NCBI GenBank assembly: GCA_023251115.1
Contig: JAHEZK010000006.1
Location: forward strand, 1 to 57,258
Reading direction: 5' to 3'
DNA from: Nitrosomicrobium frigidum (SeqCode)
GTDB lineage: Archaea; Thermoproteota; Nitrososphaeria; Nitrososphaerales; Nitrososphaeraceae
DNA: 57,258 nt
The translations under genes and the position numbers were made by a program. Shown here in pieces: positions 14,981 to 23,181 of this stretch (the first letter of the stretch is position 1; each line of letters starts with the position of its first letter). The notes beneath the pieces were generated by a model. The model had not been told where the DNA came from and ran no database searches. It saw only the letters and a list, made by a program, of their open reading frames with translations.

Positions 14981-16450
14981 TTACCTAGAAATTATCTCTT
15001 TCATAAAGATATTTTGATCAAGTTTGGAAAATTCATTCAAATTTATGTCGTCTCCTTTAGACATTATTTGCTTAATCTTTTCTCCAGCGGCGGGTTCAAT
15101 CCACCATTTTTCACCAAACCTATTGATTAGATGTCTTTCTAGCTCTGCAGCTCGTATCGCAGCTATCATGTAACTGGGTACGTACATTATTGATTCCGGA
15201 AGGATATGATGTAGCATCCAATATTCTCCAGGCACTTCAAGGCCCATATACCTTTTGATTAGTTTTTCGTATAACCTGCTTGTTTCATAAATTGTAAGGT
15301 TTTTGCTCCAGAACTCCATTTTCATCAGGGAATTTGCAGCGTAAAAAACGATGAAGAATAGCTCCATGAATTTGTTTCTCAGTACTATCTCCGTTAACAC
15401 CTTATCGTTTGTGATTCCAATGTCCTTCAAATATAATGGATTTCTTGTTAATCTTTCAATTAGTATTGAGAATATTTCGGCCACTCCCATTGGAAATTTG
15501 TATTTTTCCCAATAGCTTAGTTTCCTATCAATCGAGGCGGCATGTATCGCATGTCCCGTTTCATGATAACAGCTTTGCAAATTAAAGTACGGGCTTTCAC
15601 TCTTGTATAATACCCGTATGTCATCAGGAATTTTTACAAAGAAGCAAATCGGCGATGGATATTTATTTGGTCGATCAGAGATATCAAACTTAATTTTTGA
15701 AAAATCAAACCCAATTGATTCTAGGGTTTTCCTAACTGTACGTACAGGATTAGTTCTGGAAAAATATTTCTCAATACCTACAAAAATTCTGTTTCGAAAA
15801 AAATAAAAATCATCATAGTATTCAGCATCTTTTCCGATTAATTCACTAGCATATCGCAGCTCATTTCTAAACGGTGTTTCTGCACGTTGTCCCAAATCTG
15901 TAACCAATTTCTTGAGATCCGATAGGCCTATTTTTTCACTTAATAGGTATCCATCCAGGGGATTAATTGGTTTTTTTGAAGTCTCATTTACTTTGTCAGA
16001 AAAGTTAGAATAAATTTCTCTGATTTTTCTAAAACGTAAATTGATGAGTGGAGAAATATATTTTGTCTTTTTGACAAACTCATCAAATACAATTTTTCTC
16101 TTTTTGTGATCCTTTTCGTAACTATTGAATTGTCTCCAATTATTCCAGTTCACTTGTTTTCCATTGAATTTGAAATCTTTACTTTTTACCCTAGTTCCTC
16201 TCAATTCATGCAATTTTAATTCAAGAGGCTTTGTTTTAGATTCAGAAATATTTTCAATTGAAGAAAGGAGCAATGTTTTAGGTTGAGAAAATGTCCTTAC
16301 AAATATCTCTGAGATGAGTAACTTCATCTTGGCCAGATATTCTATGTTTTTCCTATCATAATCATAACCGGCAAATTGTAGATATTGTTCATTGGTTTCG
16401 GCAGAGTATAGGGTCTCATCTATCTCACACCATTCTTCTAGATTCAACAT
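14981..16450 (-). CDS. M3-like zinc metallopeptidase
   Basis: 489 residues. The zinc motif HETGH is at residues 296-300 inside CYHETGHAIHAAS. This matches the HExGHxxH form of the oligopeptidase (M3) clan, with H303 as an additional conserved His. The third ligand is probably E325 in PMGVAEIFSILIERL. The rest is helical, as in the clamshell oligopeptidases. It likely cleaves short cytosolic peptides. No signal peptide is seen. The sequence is quite AT-rich, and similarity to M3 outside the core cannot be judged by eye. Confidence 0.75.
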   Translation of the reverse strand: MLNLEEWCEIDETLYSAETNEQYLQFAGYDYDRKNIEYLAKMKLLISEIFVRTFSQPKTLLLSSIENISESKTKPLELKLHELRGTRVKSKDFKFNGKQVNWNNWRQFNSYEKDHKKRKIVFDEFVKKTKYISPLINLRFRKIREIYSNFSDKVNETSKKPINPLDGYLLSEKIGLSDLKKLVTDLGQRAETPFRNELRYASELIGKDAEYYDDFYFFRNRIFVGIEKYFSRTNPVRTVRKTLESIGFDFSKIKFDISDRPNKYPSPICFFVKIPDDIRVLYKSESPYFNLQSCYHETGHAIHAASIDRKLSYWEKYKFPMGVAEIFSILIERLTRNPLYLKDIGITNDKVLTEIVLRNKFMELFFIVFYAANSLMKMEFWSKNLTIYETSRLYEKLIKRYMGLEVPGEYWMLHHILPESIMYVPSYMIAAIRAAELERHLINRFGEKWWIEPAAGEKIKQIMSKGDDINLNEFSKLDQNIFMKEIISR

Positions 16451-16633
16451 GATAACACTTGATAGAAAGATATTTAAGTTGCTTAACTGATTTCTAGAAA
16501 AATCCTTTGCCCTATTGAGATAGTACGATAGAAAAAATACTATAAGTTGGTGTAAATTTGTTTAGAAAATATTACCAGCAGGTTATTCAAATATGACACT
16601 TTGATTTAACGACTAGTGATTTGTCTAGATCCT

Positions 16634-17290
16634 ATGACTAGCTTTACAAACCAGTGGAATAAGGAGGCCAAAAAAGATCCCACAGAAAGAATTAGAGAAA
16701 GCCTGAAATCACAAAAACCTCTAAAACCTACTATGGAATCTGCAAAAAATAGACTGGGAATTCAAACTCAAAAACTAGATACATTATTGGAAAAATTAAA
16801 ATCAAAAGATAGAGCACTTTTTAATCAAATTGTTACACATTTACAAAATCATGATAGCCAACAGAGCAAGATGCTTTCAAATGAACTCTCGCAAGTTCGA
16901 AGAACGATAAAGACTATTTCCCAATTAAAAATGTCCCTTGAGCAGGTGCATATGAGACTAGAATCTACCATTGATATTGGAGATGCCCTTACTGCACTAA
17001 AACCGGCAGTTGGAACGTTATCAAAAGTAAAAACTGGATTATCTGGACTTATGCCCAACGTCGACGTAGAATTGGGAGAAATTAATGATGTCTTTAGTGA
17101 TATAATGGTAAATGCAAATAGCACATCAGATATTGGCTTTGCACTAAATCCATCAGGTGGAGATGTGACTAATATACTTGCAGAAGCAAGCATAGTTGCG
17201 GAGCAAAGGGTCACAGACAATTTTCCAGATGTGCCCATGGGGACATACAATCGAAATGCTAGGTCCTCCGTCGGAGAACACACTGAATAA
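16634..17290 (+). CDS. cdvB: ESCRT-III-like cell division protein (CdvB family)
   Basis: The Cdv system constricts and cuts the archaeal division neck. The sequence has the basic first helix (PTERIRESLKSQKPLKPTME), the long coiled-coil hairpin (NRLGIQTQKLDTLLEKLKSK and onwards), then the acidic C-terminal helices (VELGEINDVFSDIMVNANS), the layout of the Snf7/ESCRT-III core. Start ATG 16634; a GTG at 16616 in frame is less likely. At 218 residues it is a short paralogue without an obvious CdvC-binding MIM2 motif. The Cdv partners are not in this window. Confidence 0.82.
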   Translation: MTSFTNQWNKEAKKDPTERIRESLKSQKPLKPTMESAKNRLGIQTQKLDTLLEKLKSKDRALFNQIVTHLQNHDSQQSKMLSNELSQVRRTIKTISQLKMSLEQVHMRLESTIDIGDALTALKPAVGTLSKVKTGLSGLMPNVDVELGEINDVFSDIMVNANSTSDIGFALNPSGGDVTNILAEASIVAEQRVTDNFPDVPMGTYNRNARSSVGEHTE

Positions 17291-17343
17291 TCACTAAGTT
17301 GTTGTCCGGCAATTGGTACGCATATGTCAAATAGAAAAACGCG

Positions 17344-17679
17344 ATGACAGTGACCAAAACAAGACTGACTCATGGTAAAGGGTCAATAATAATCTCAACA
17401 TTTCAATCCAGACAAACTGCAAATAGGATAGCAAAAGCCATGATTTCAAAGAAGCTTTGTGCCTGTGTAAATATCATAAAAATAAATTCTTTCTACTATT
17501 GGAAACATAAAATCCAATATGATAATGAGTATCTCTGTTTTTTTAAGACTGTTTCTTCTGCTAAATTGAGTAAAGAGATAAAGAAAATCCATCCATACGA
17601 TGTACCCGAAATTGTGGAACTACGATTGGATAACGCCGATAAAGATTACCTGGGATGGTTAACTAATTCTATTTCTTAA
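17344..17679 (+). CDS. cutA: CutA1-like divalent-ion tolerance protein
   Basis: 111 residues with the CutA hallmarks: ISTFQSRQTANRIAKAMISK near the start, then LCACVNI, the WKHKIQYDNEYL strand and the signature HPYDVPEIVELRLDNADKDY. The family forms trimers and is linked to copper tolerance in bacteria; the exact role in archaea is unclear. It follows cdvB on the same strand by 54 bases and is possibly cotranscribed. Confidence 0.9.
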   Translation: MTVTKTRLTHGKGSIIISTFQSRQTANRIAKAMISKKLCACVNIIKINSFYYWKHKIQYDNEYLCFFKTVSSAKLSKEIKKIHPYDVPEIVELRLDNADKDYLGWLTNSIS

Positions 17680-17696
17680 GTTCCGACTGCCTGTCT

Positions 17697-18764
17697 TTAC
17701 CTTATTGCATATCTTAGAAGGCCAACAATGCCTCCTAAAGAAGAGACTCGCAGTCCTATATCGGTAGACGCGTCAACTCCATATATCTTTCCTCCAAAAG
17801 TTTCCGTTGAATTCAATAAGTCAATGAATTCATCCTCATTGATCTTTTCTAAGATGGCGTTAGAATAGATTAGACTGTCTATTGACTTGTTAATCACAGC
17901 AGATTTAACTTCATTTACACCAATGGCATATTTAGGATCACCTTGGTGGATGAGGTACATTAGATTGTCCAGTAAGGATGAGACAATTCCGATTTTACTA
18001 GTCTTCAATAACTCTTTTAGTGAGTCAGAACGCAGAGATACAAAAATACCATCTTCGCCTGCAACGTCTATGCCTTCTAAAATGGAAATTTTGTCATTGA
18101 TTTCCTTGGCAAGATAGTTAAAAAATCTCCTCTTGGTTTCTCCAGGCCCAAATAGGACTATCATTTGCTCTTGTGAGTGTAGGTTAGTAACACTCTTAAT
18201 TCCTGTGAGAATTTCATCAAAAAAACTATCTATCTTTGCATTTACGGTCCTAGAACCCTGAAACCTTTTTCCACTTTGACCAGAGTAAATATTGGGTAGG
18301 ATCTTTACATGAGTCCCAGTTACTAATCCTATGGCTGCTTCCTGAATATCAATTGAAATCAGGATGTAGATAGTGTTACTTCCAGAATTTCCTAATATGT
18401 CAGTTTGAATTTTTTTCCACTGTTTCTTTTCTAATATAATCATATCGTCAACCTTGATCGATATAGAATGATGAACGCCCTTGGGAACCAACTGATTGTC
18501 GCTGTTCAGTATCGTTCCTCCAATTCTTATTCTATCTACTGTTCCATCAAACTTTATGTTATCAATTCTTAGTAATATTCTTATTTTTACTCGCTCACCC
18601 TTATCGGGTCTGGAAAATTCAGACTTGTGTTTTATTGATCGAGTGGTATCCGTGATAATGTTGTCATTTAGCTCAATTATCCTTCTTAACGAAAAAAGGT
18701 CATCCAGATCTTCTGCAACAATTGCCTTGGATTTGTCAGAATGCTTCGAATCACGAACAATCAT
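17697..18764 (-). CDS. pelA: mRNA surveillance protein pelota (Dom34 homologue)
   Basis: Rescues stalled ribosomes together with aABCE1 and aEF1A. The N-terminal Sm-like domain (DDLFSLRRIIELNDNII...TRSIKHKS...VKIRILLRIDNIKFD) and the central and C-terminal domains (VILFGPGETKRRFFNYLAKE-type segment at about 205-220; SSLLDNLMYLIHQGDPKYAI) match. 355 residues fits. It is cotranscribed with the 119-residue gene upstream (21-base gap). Confidence 0.92.
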   Translation of the reverse strand: MIVRDSKHSDKSKAIVAEDLDDLFSLRRIIELNDNIITDTTRSIKHKSEFSRPDKGERVKIRILLRIDNIKFDGTVDRIRIGGTILNSDNQLVPKGVHHSISIKVDDMIILEKKQWKKIQTDILGNSGSNTIYILISIDIQEAAIGLVTGTHVKILPNIYSGQSGKRFQGSRTVNAKIDSFFDEILTGIKSVTNLHSQEQMIVLFGPGETKRRFFNYLAKEINDKISILEGIDVAGEDGIFVSLRSDSLKELLKTSKIGIVSSLLDNLMYLIHQGDPKYAIGVNEVKSAVINKSIDSLIYSNAILEKINEDEFIDLLNSTETFGGKIYGVDASTDIGLRVSSLGGIVGLLRYAIR

Positions 18765-18785
18765 CTGTATTATCTTTCACATTGT

Positions 18786-19145
18786 CTAATTGTTATCTTG
18801 CGAATTAGGATCAGTACTTAATTTTGAGCTATTGTCATTTTTACCTTGTTGTTTTGAAGATTCAAGGTAACTATTTACCCATTCCTGAGTTATTACTTCT
18901 GATTCAACCAAATTTACTAAGGTATTGGGAGATGCCTCCCCTGTTACCTTTCCATTTTTCCTTCGGGTCTGTCTCCACTTAAGATGGGTGTTTCCGCTCT
19001 TTGAGGAATAAATAATGCCGAGCACTTCCTTAGCATTTACAAACGTCATTTCACGAATTTTTTTTAAGGTTACCTTGTCAGCCGCTTCAACATAGATTGC
19101 TCCGGGTTCCTCCTCACGCTCAGGAAATATTTCAAAGTCATGCAT
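18786..19145 (-). CDS. Conserved-looking hypothetical protein in the pelota operon (119 aa)
   Basis: Start taken as ATG 19145, giving MHDFEIFPEREEEPGAIYVE. The frame is open 30 residues further upstream to 19235, but a TATA-like element (19176-19186, minus strand) lies about 36 bases before 19145 and supports the shorter form. The middle (KEVLGIIYSSKSGNTHLKWR) has a small alpha/beta character. The C-terminal 40 residues are Ser/Asn/Gln-rich and probably disordered. It sits directly before pelA, so a translation-linked role is possible. I do not recognise the family. Confidence 0.6.
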   Translation of the reverse strand: MHDFEIFPEREEEPGAIYVEAADKVTLKKIREMTFVNAKEVLGIIYSSKSGNTHLKWRQTRRKNGKVTGEASPNTLVNLVESEVITQEWVNSYLESSKQQGKNDNSSKLSTDPNSQDNN

Positions 19146-19235
19146 GTAACTTTCGGTAATAAAGGATCTACATGTACTTATAATGATAAACCTTCTAAAA
19201 CTCTCTAGTGAGCAAGCAGCTTCTATCAGTACCAA

Positions 19236-19516
19236 TGTGTTGATAGGATTAATTGCTATTTATCAAGTTTCTGACAAGTAGATCTCAGAAGGTGGAATTT
19301 GTTGATATATAAAATCCTATATTGGGAAGTAAATATCGTTGCAGTCACAAGCGTTTTGCAAAAATTAGGGAGGACAAACTCCTAACTCAAGATCTACTTC
19401 ATTTTGACTTCAGTAGGGCTATTCCGTCATTGTTTGTCCTTTAGTATTACTTTTATCGACACTTAAAAATTAGATTGTAAATGAACGCACAAAAATAGCT
19501 CTTTGAAACTTAATTT
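19236..19516. other. Spacer with interleaved inverted repeats, possible RNA gene
   Basis: About 280 bases, no reading frame. It holds a plus-strand TATA box (19307-19317) and two interleaved inverted repeats (see the next entry). Confidence 0.4.
19307..19445 (+). ncRNA. Candidate structured RNA (TATA box, 9-bp hairpin, T-rich end)
   Basis: TATA box ATATATAAAAT (19307-19317) is followed about 60 bases later by AGGACAAAC (19371-19379), exactly complementary to GTTTGTCCT (19432-19440), then a T-rich run. A second pair, AAGTAGATCT (19276-19285) with AGATCTACTT (19390-19399), crosses it, so the topology could be a pseudoknot, but its first arm is upstream of the TATA box. No known RNA family recognised. 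Confidence 0.3.
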
Positions 19517-20284
19517 TTACTTTGAGCTTGCATCAGACCATAAATAGCTAAAGTATTCTTTGGCAAATCCAGCAAGTCCAATATGATTGGCCCAAATTGC
19601 AATCGGTTCCACAGTACCTCTTTCGTTTCTTCCATTTCCAAGGAGAATCATAACCTCATTTATGTCGCCTATCACGCCTCCTCCAAACATGTTGTTTTTT
19701 ACTCTAACCTCAGCAACTCTTGAAATTGTGAGGATCGTTTCTTTACTCGTATTTTCAGAAACAAGCACTGCTATCTTTACTCCTTTCTCAGATAACGTTC
19801 TCAAGGTAGCCTGAATGATACCAACAATATTTTCTGCCCCCTGGGGCAATGCAATGAGTAATTCCTTCTTACAATTTTGAATTATTTCTTGTACTTTATT
19901 TGCAATATTGAATAGACCCATTACTACCCATATTTCAGGCCTCTCTTTAATCCCTGTTTTTTCATAAATTGGCATGAGTTCTCGTATTATTAACTCATTG
20001 TTAGAATCCATCTTTTTCTCAATCAATGTCCTTGTAGCTTCTGTTGCGGTCTGAGGTGAATTTGGAAAGAATTTCTGCGGTCTTGAACTATTAGATTCAA
20101 TCCAGCCTCTCTCTTCTAATGAATTTAAAACTTCGTATATCTTTGAATACGGGACGCCGGATTTTTTGCTTAGCTCTAAAGCTGGCATCGACCCATTCTC
20201 AAGCAATGAAATGTAGACTTTTATTTCATAACTCCCTAAACCTATCTCTTCCATCGCTTTCTTGGATTTATCAGATAAACTCAT
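19517..20284 (-). CDS. TrmB-family transcriptional regulator
   Basis: Residues about 8-75 form a winged helix-turn-helix: GLGSYEIKVYISLLENGSMP, ALELSKKSGVPYSKIYEVLN, SLEERGWIE. The C-terminal part (about 105-250) has an alpha/beta sensor fold, as in TrmB sugar-responsive regulators, with the ELLIALPQGAENIVGII strand-helix. It is divergent from the tetraether-synthase-like gene, with a 151-base region between them containing a palindrome. It probably controls that promoter and/or its own; this is inferred from position. Confidence 0.85.
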   Translation of the reverse strand: MSLSDKSKKAMEEIGLGSYEIKVYISLLENGSMPALELSKKSGVPYSKIYEVLNSLEERGWIESNSSRPQKFFPNSPQTATEATRTLIEKKMDSNNELIIRELMPIYEKTGIKERPEIWVVMGLFNIANKVQEIIQNCKKELLIALPQGAENIVGIIQATLRTLSEKGVKIAVLVSENTSKETILTISRVAEVRVKNNMFGGGVIGDINEVMILLGNGRNERGTVEPIAIWANHIGLAGFAKEYFSYLWSDASSK

Positions 20285-20340
20285 AATAATAGTTGAACTG
20301 GATTACAGAAACATACTATATATTTTAAATGCAATTTGCC

Positions 20341-20365
20341 GTGAATATATAAGTAAACTATTCAC
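20341..20365. promoter_or_regulatory. Palindromic candidate operator between the TrmB-type regulator and the Tes-like gene
   Basis: GTGAATA (20341-20347) and TATTCAC (20359-20365) form an exact 7-base inverted repeat with an 11-base spacer. It lies 23 bases upstream of the TATA element of the plus-strand gene. A dimeric regulator could bind here; the adjacent TrmB-type protein is the obvious candidate. Confidence 0.45.
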
Positions 20366-20387
20366 CCTATTATTAGTTACATTATAC

Positions 20388-20395
20388 TTATATAG
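20388..20395 (+). promoter_or_regulatory. TATA box of the Tes-like gene
   Basis: CTTATATA about 45 bases upstream of the GTG start at 20436. A Shine-Dalgarno-like AGGTGA at 20424-20429 sits 6 bases before the GTG, so this transcript has a leader. Confidence 0.45.
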
Positions 20396-20435
20396 GAAAA
20401 ATACAAAGTCGACATGAAAACCTAGGTGAAATTAA

Positions 20436-22148
20436 GTGGAATTAGTACAAATATCAAACCGTACCGTAAATAAAGTTAATACAGACAAGAGAACCATACG
20501 ATTTACTCAGAGCATCTGCCCCGATTGCAATATGATTCTTGATGCGGAAGTTTTTGAAAGAGAAGGTAAAGTCTTTATGACAAAAACTTGTCCGACACAC
20601 GGAGAATGTGAGGAGCTATACTTTGGTTCCTACAAGATGTATAATAAATTTAGCACATATTGGATGGATGGAAAAGGAGCACATGCGCCAAATGTAATGG
20701 TGGACAAGTGTGCATGCCCGACTAATTGTGGATTGTGTACAAACCATTTGTCACACTCTGGCCTTGCTAATATGATAGTTACGAATAGATGCGATCTTAC
20801 ATGCTGGTATTGTTTCTTTTATGTCAAAAAGGGCTTAGAAGGTGCCTATTTGTATGAGCCTACACATCAGCAAGTTCGAGCCATGATGAAAACCCTAAAG
20901 GCGGAAAAACCAATTGCTGGAAATTCAATCCAAATCACTGGCGGTGAACCCATGCTAAGGGATGATATTACTGATATCATTAGAATTATGAAAGAAGAGG
21001 GCGTGGACCACGTGCAAATGAATACAAATGGCATTAAATTGGCGCTTTCACCAGAAACAATGCGCCAAGTAAGAAATGCTGGTGTAAGTAATCTCTATTT
21101 GTCATTTGATGGAGTAACTCCAAGAACTAATCCAAAGAATCATTGGGAAGTTCCTTATGCCCTGGAATCTGCAAGAAAAAGCGGAACCACTGTAGTGTTT
21201 GTACCTACTGTAATAAAGTCCATAAATGATCATGAGCTAGGTCCAATTATTCGATATGCCCAAAAACATCTTGACGTAGTTCACGCAGTAAACTTCCAAC
21301 CCGTTTCATTAACCGGTAGAATGGGCAAAAAAGAGCGAGAAAAATATAGAATTACCATTCCAGACTGTATAGAAAGAATCCAAGAACAAACAAATGGTGA
21401 AGTATCAATCGATGATTGGTTCCCTGTTCCATCATGTATGCCGTTGACAAATGTTATTGAGGCATTTAGCAAAAAGCCAAAATACGAACTTTCAATTCAC
21501 TTTGCTTGTGGTGCTGGAACGTATGTATTTGAGGATACTCAAACCAAGAAGTTAATTCCACTTACGTCATTTGTTGATCTCAAAGGAGTCTTGGAATACT
21601 TTGAAGAAAAAGCTGACGAAATTAAATCAGGTGCAAATAGATACTGGTCAATGTTACAGGTAATCAGGAAACTAAATCAATTCATAGACCGAGACAAACA
21701 ACCTCACGGATTAAATCTTGCAAAGATGTTCTCGAGTATATTGCTGAAGCGTAATTTTGACTCAGTAGGTTCATGGCATGTTCGTTCGCTCTTCTTGGGA
21801 ATGATGCACTTCCAGGATAAATATAACGAAGATCTTGAGAGACTGCAGAGATGCGATATTCATTATTTGACTCCTGATTTGCGAATTATTCCATTCTGTG
21901 CATTTAACGTAATTCCAGAATGGTATAGGGATAGAATACAAAAGAAATTCAGCATACCGGTGGAAGAATGGGAAAAAGCTCATGGACAAACACTTGAAGC
22001 AGGTTTGTATCGTGGTATTATGAGAAAGGGTAAACCCGAAGCCCAAATGGGATGTGCAATGTCAGAAATGCACAAGGCAGCTGCCGAATCTATGGAAAAT
22101 GACGAACACAAGGCCGTTGAATTAAGAAACGGAATGGCCGGCGCCTAA
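20436..22148 (+). CDS. tes: Radical SAM protein, probable tetraether lipid synthase (Tes)
   Basis: Tes joins two archaeol tails by carbon-carbon bonds to form tetraether (GDGT) lipids. The sequence has the family layout. An N-terminal zinc-like region has CPDC (28-31) and CPTHG (52-56). A CACPTNCGLC cluster follows (92-101), then the radical SAM motif C119-x3-C123-x2-C126 in TNRCDLTCWYCFFYVKKG. ITGGEPMLRDD (about 167-177) binds SAM. 570 residues is usual. GTG start with AGGTGA upstream. The substrate is inferred from family; other radical SAM relatives with this N-terminus exist. Confidence 0.75.
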   Translation: MELVQISNRTVNKVNTDKRTIRFTQSICPDCNMILDAEVFEREGKVFMTKTCPTHGECEELYFGSYKMYNKFSTYWMDGKGAHAPNVMVDKCACPTNCGLCTNHLSHSGLANMIVTNRCDLTCWYCFFYVKKGLEGAYLYEPTHQQVRAMMKTLKAEKPIAGNSIQITGGEPMLRDDITDIIRIMKEEGVDHVQMNTNGIKLALSPETMRQVRNAGVSNLYLSFDGVTPRTNPKNHWEVPYALESARKSGTTVVFVPTVIKSINDHELGPIIRYAQKHLDVVHAVNFQPVSLTGRMGKKEREKYRITIPDCIERIQEQTNGEVSIDDWFPVPSCMPLTNVIEAFSKKPKYELSIHFACGAGTYVFEDTQTKKLIPLTSFVDLKGVLEYFEEKADEIKSGANRYWSMLQVIRKLNQFIDRDKQPHGLNLAKMFSSILLKRNFDSVGSWHVRSLFLGMMHFQDKYNEDLERLQRCDIHYLTPDLRIIPFCAFNVIPEWYRDRIQKKFSIPVEEWEKAHGQTLEAGLYRGIMRKGKPEAQMGCAMSEMHKAAAESMENDEHKAVELRNGMAGA

Positions 22149-22260
22149 AGTTTTTGCTTCACACCCACTCTTATTTTTCGCATCCTAGTCTGTAGTCTAT
22201 CCTTACTTTCTGCAAGTTAATTTTTTAGAATTCTATGATATTGGACTGAAAACAGAATAA

Positions 22261-22268
22261 GATTTAAT
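22261..22268 (+). promoter_or_regulatory. TATA-like box for the enoyl-CoA hydratase
   Basis: GATTTAAT about 25-30 bases before ATG 22293. It supports a leaderless start there over the ATG at 22272. Confidence 0.35.
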
Positions 22269-22292
22269 TGAATGCAGTTTCCAATTTTCATA

Positions 22293-23153
22293 ATGTCTAA
22301 TATGAAATATATTCAACTTGAACCTCAAGGCGAAATTGCTCTGCTCAGAATAAACAGACCTGAAGCACTGAATGCAATGAATAGCGATGTAATTTCCGAG
22401 CTGTCTCGGACAATTGATATTGTGGGCGCAGATGAAAGTATCAAAGTTGTAATCATAACAGGGACAGGGGAAAAATCCTTCTGTGCCGGTGCAGATATCT
22501 CATACATGGTAAACATAGATCCTATATCGGCAGAAAAGTACGCCTCATCTGCGCAATCGGTACTGAATAAAATTGAACGCCTCAATAAACCAGTGATTGC
22601 AGCCGTAAACGGATATGCTTTGGGTGGCGGTTGTGAGTTAGCGATGGTTTGCGATATTCGGATTGCCTCAAGTAATGCAAAACTAGGTCAACCTGAAGTA
22701 ACTATAGGAATTCCTCCGGGTTGGGGAGGAACACAAAGGCTTATGAGGTTGGTTGGACCTGCGAAAGCAAAGGAATTAGTTTTCACAGGAAGAATGGTAT
22801 CTGCGGATGAAGCCCTTCAACTGGGTCTGGTTAATACCGTGATTAGCTTGAACTCTGATGATAATTTGCCTCCGGAGGCACCAAAAGATAACAAGGAGAA
22901 GGAAAAGGAACGGAATATTCAGATTGCAAAACTTCTCAATACCAAGCTTTTGAATGAATGCGTTACTTTGGCCAAGCAAATTGCTAAGAATAGTTTTAAC
23001 GCCGTAAAAGTCAGTAAAATGTTGATTAACCGGGGTATGGACGCAGATCTGGATACAGGACTTCGATTAGAGATCTACGGCTGGTCCTTGTGTTTTGCAC
23101 ATGAAGATAGACAAAAGATGATGTCAGAATTTCTAAATAAAAGCAAGAAGTGA
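22293..23153 (+). CDS. Enoyl-CoA hydratase/isomerase family protein
   Basis: Hydrates enoyl-CoA. In ammonia-oxidising archaea a promiscuous member serves both 3-hydroxypropionyl-CoA and crotonyl-CoA steps of the carbon-fixation cycle; this gene could be it. The crotonase signature is present: SFCAGADISYM (oxyanion-hole and active-site loop) and KLGQPEVTIGIPPGWGGTQR, with the catalytic Glu in QPEV. A charged insertion (about 185-215, NLPPEAPKDNKEKEKERN) precedes the last helices and is unusual. Start chosen at ATG 22293, because a TATA-like box at 22261-22268 lies just upstream. Confidence 0.85.
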   Translation: MSNMKYIQLEPQGEIALLRINRPEALNAMNSDVISELSRTIDIVGADESIKVVIITGTGEKSFCAGADISYMVNIDPISAEKYASSAQSVLNKIERLNKPVIAAVNGYALGGGCELAMVCDIRIASSNAKLGQPEVTIGIPPGWGGTQRLMRLVGPAKAKELVFTGRMVSADEALQLGLVNTVISLNSDDNLPPEAPKDNKEKEKERNIQIAKLLNTKLLNECVTLAKQIAKNSFNAVKVSKMLINRGMDADLDTGLRLEIYGWSLCFAHEDRQKMMSEFLNKSKK

Positions 23154-23181
23154 AAATACAGTCTTTTCTATTTCTTTCAAA

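Noticed and set aside
16849-17373. 174-codon minus-strand frame opposite cdvB and the start of cutA
   Set aside because: Shadow frame over two well-supported plus-strand genes.
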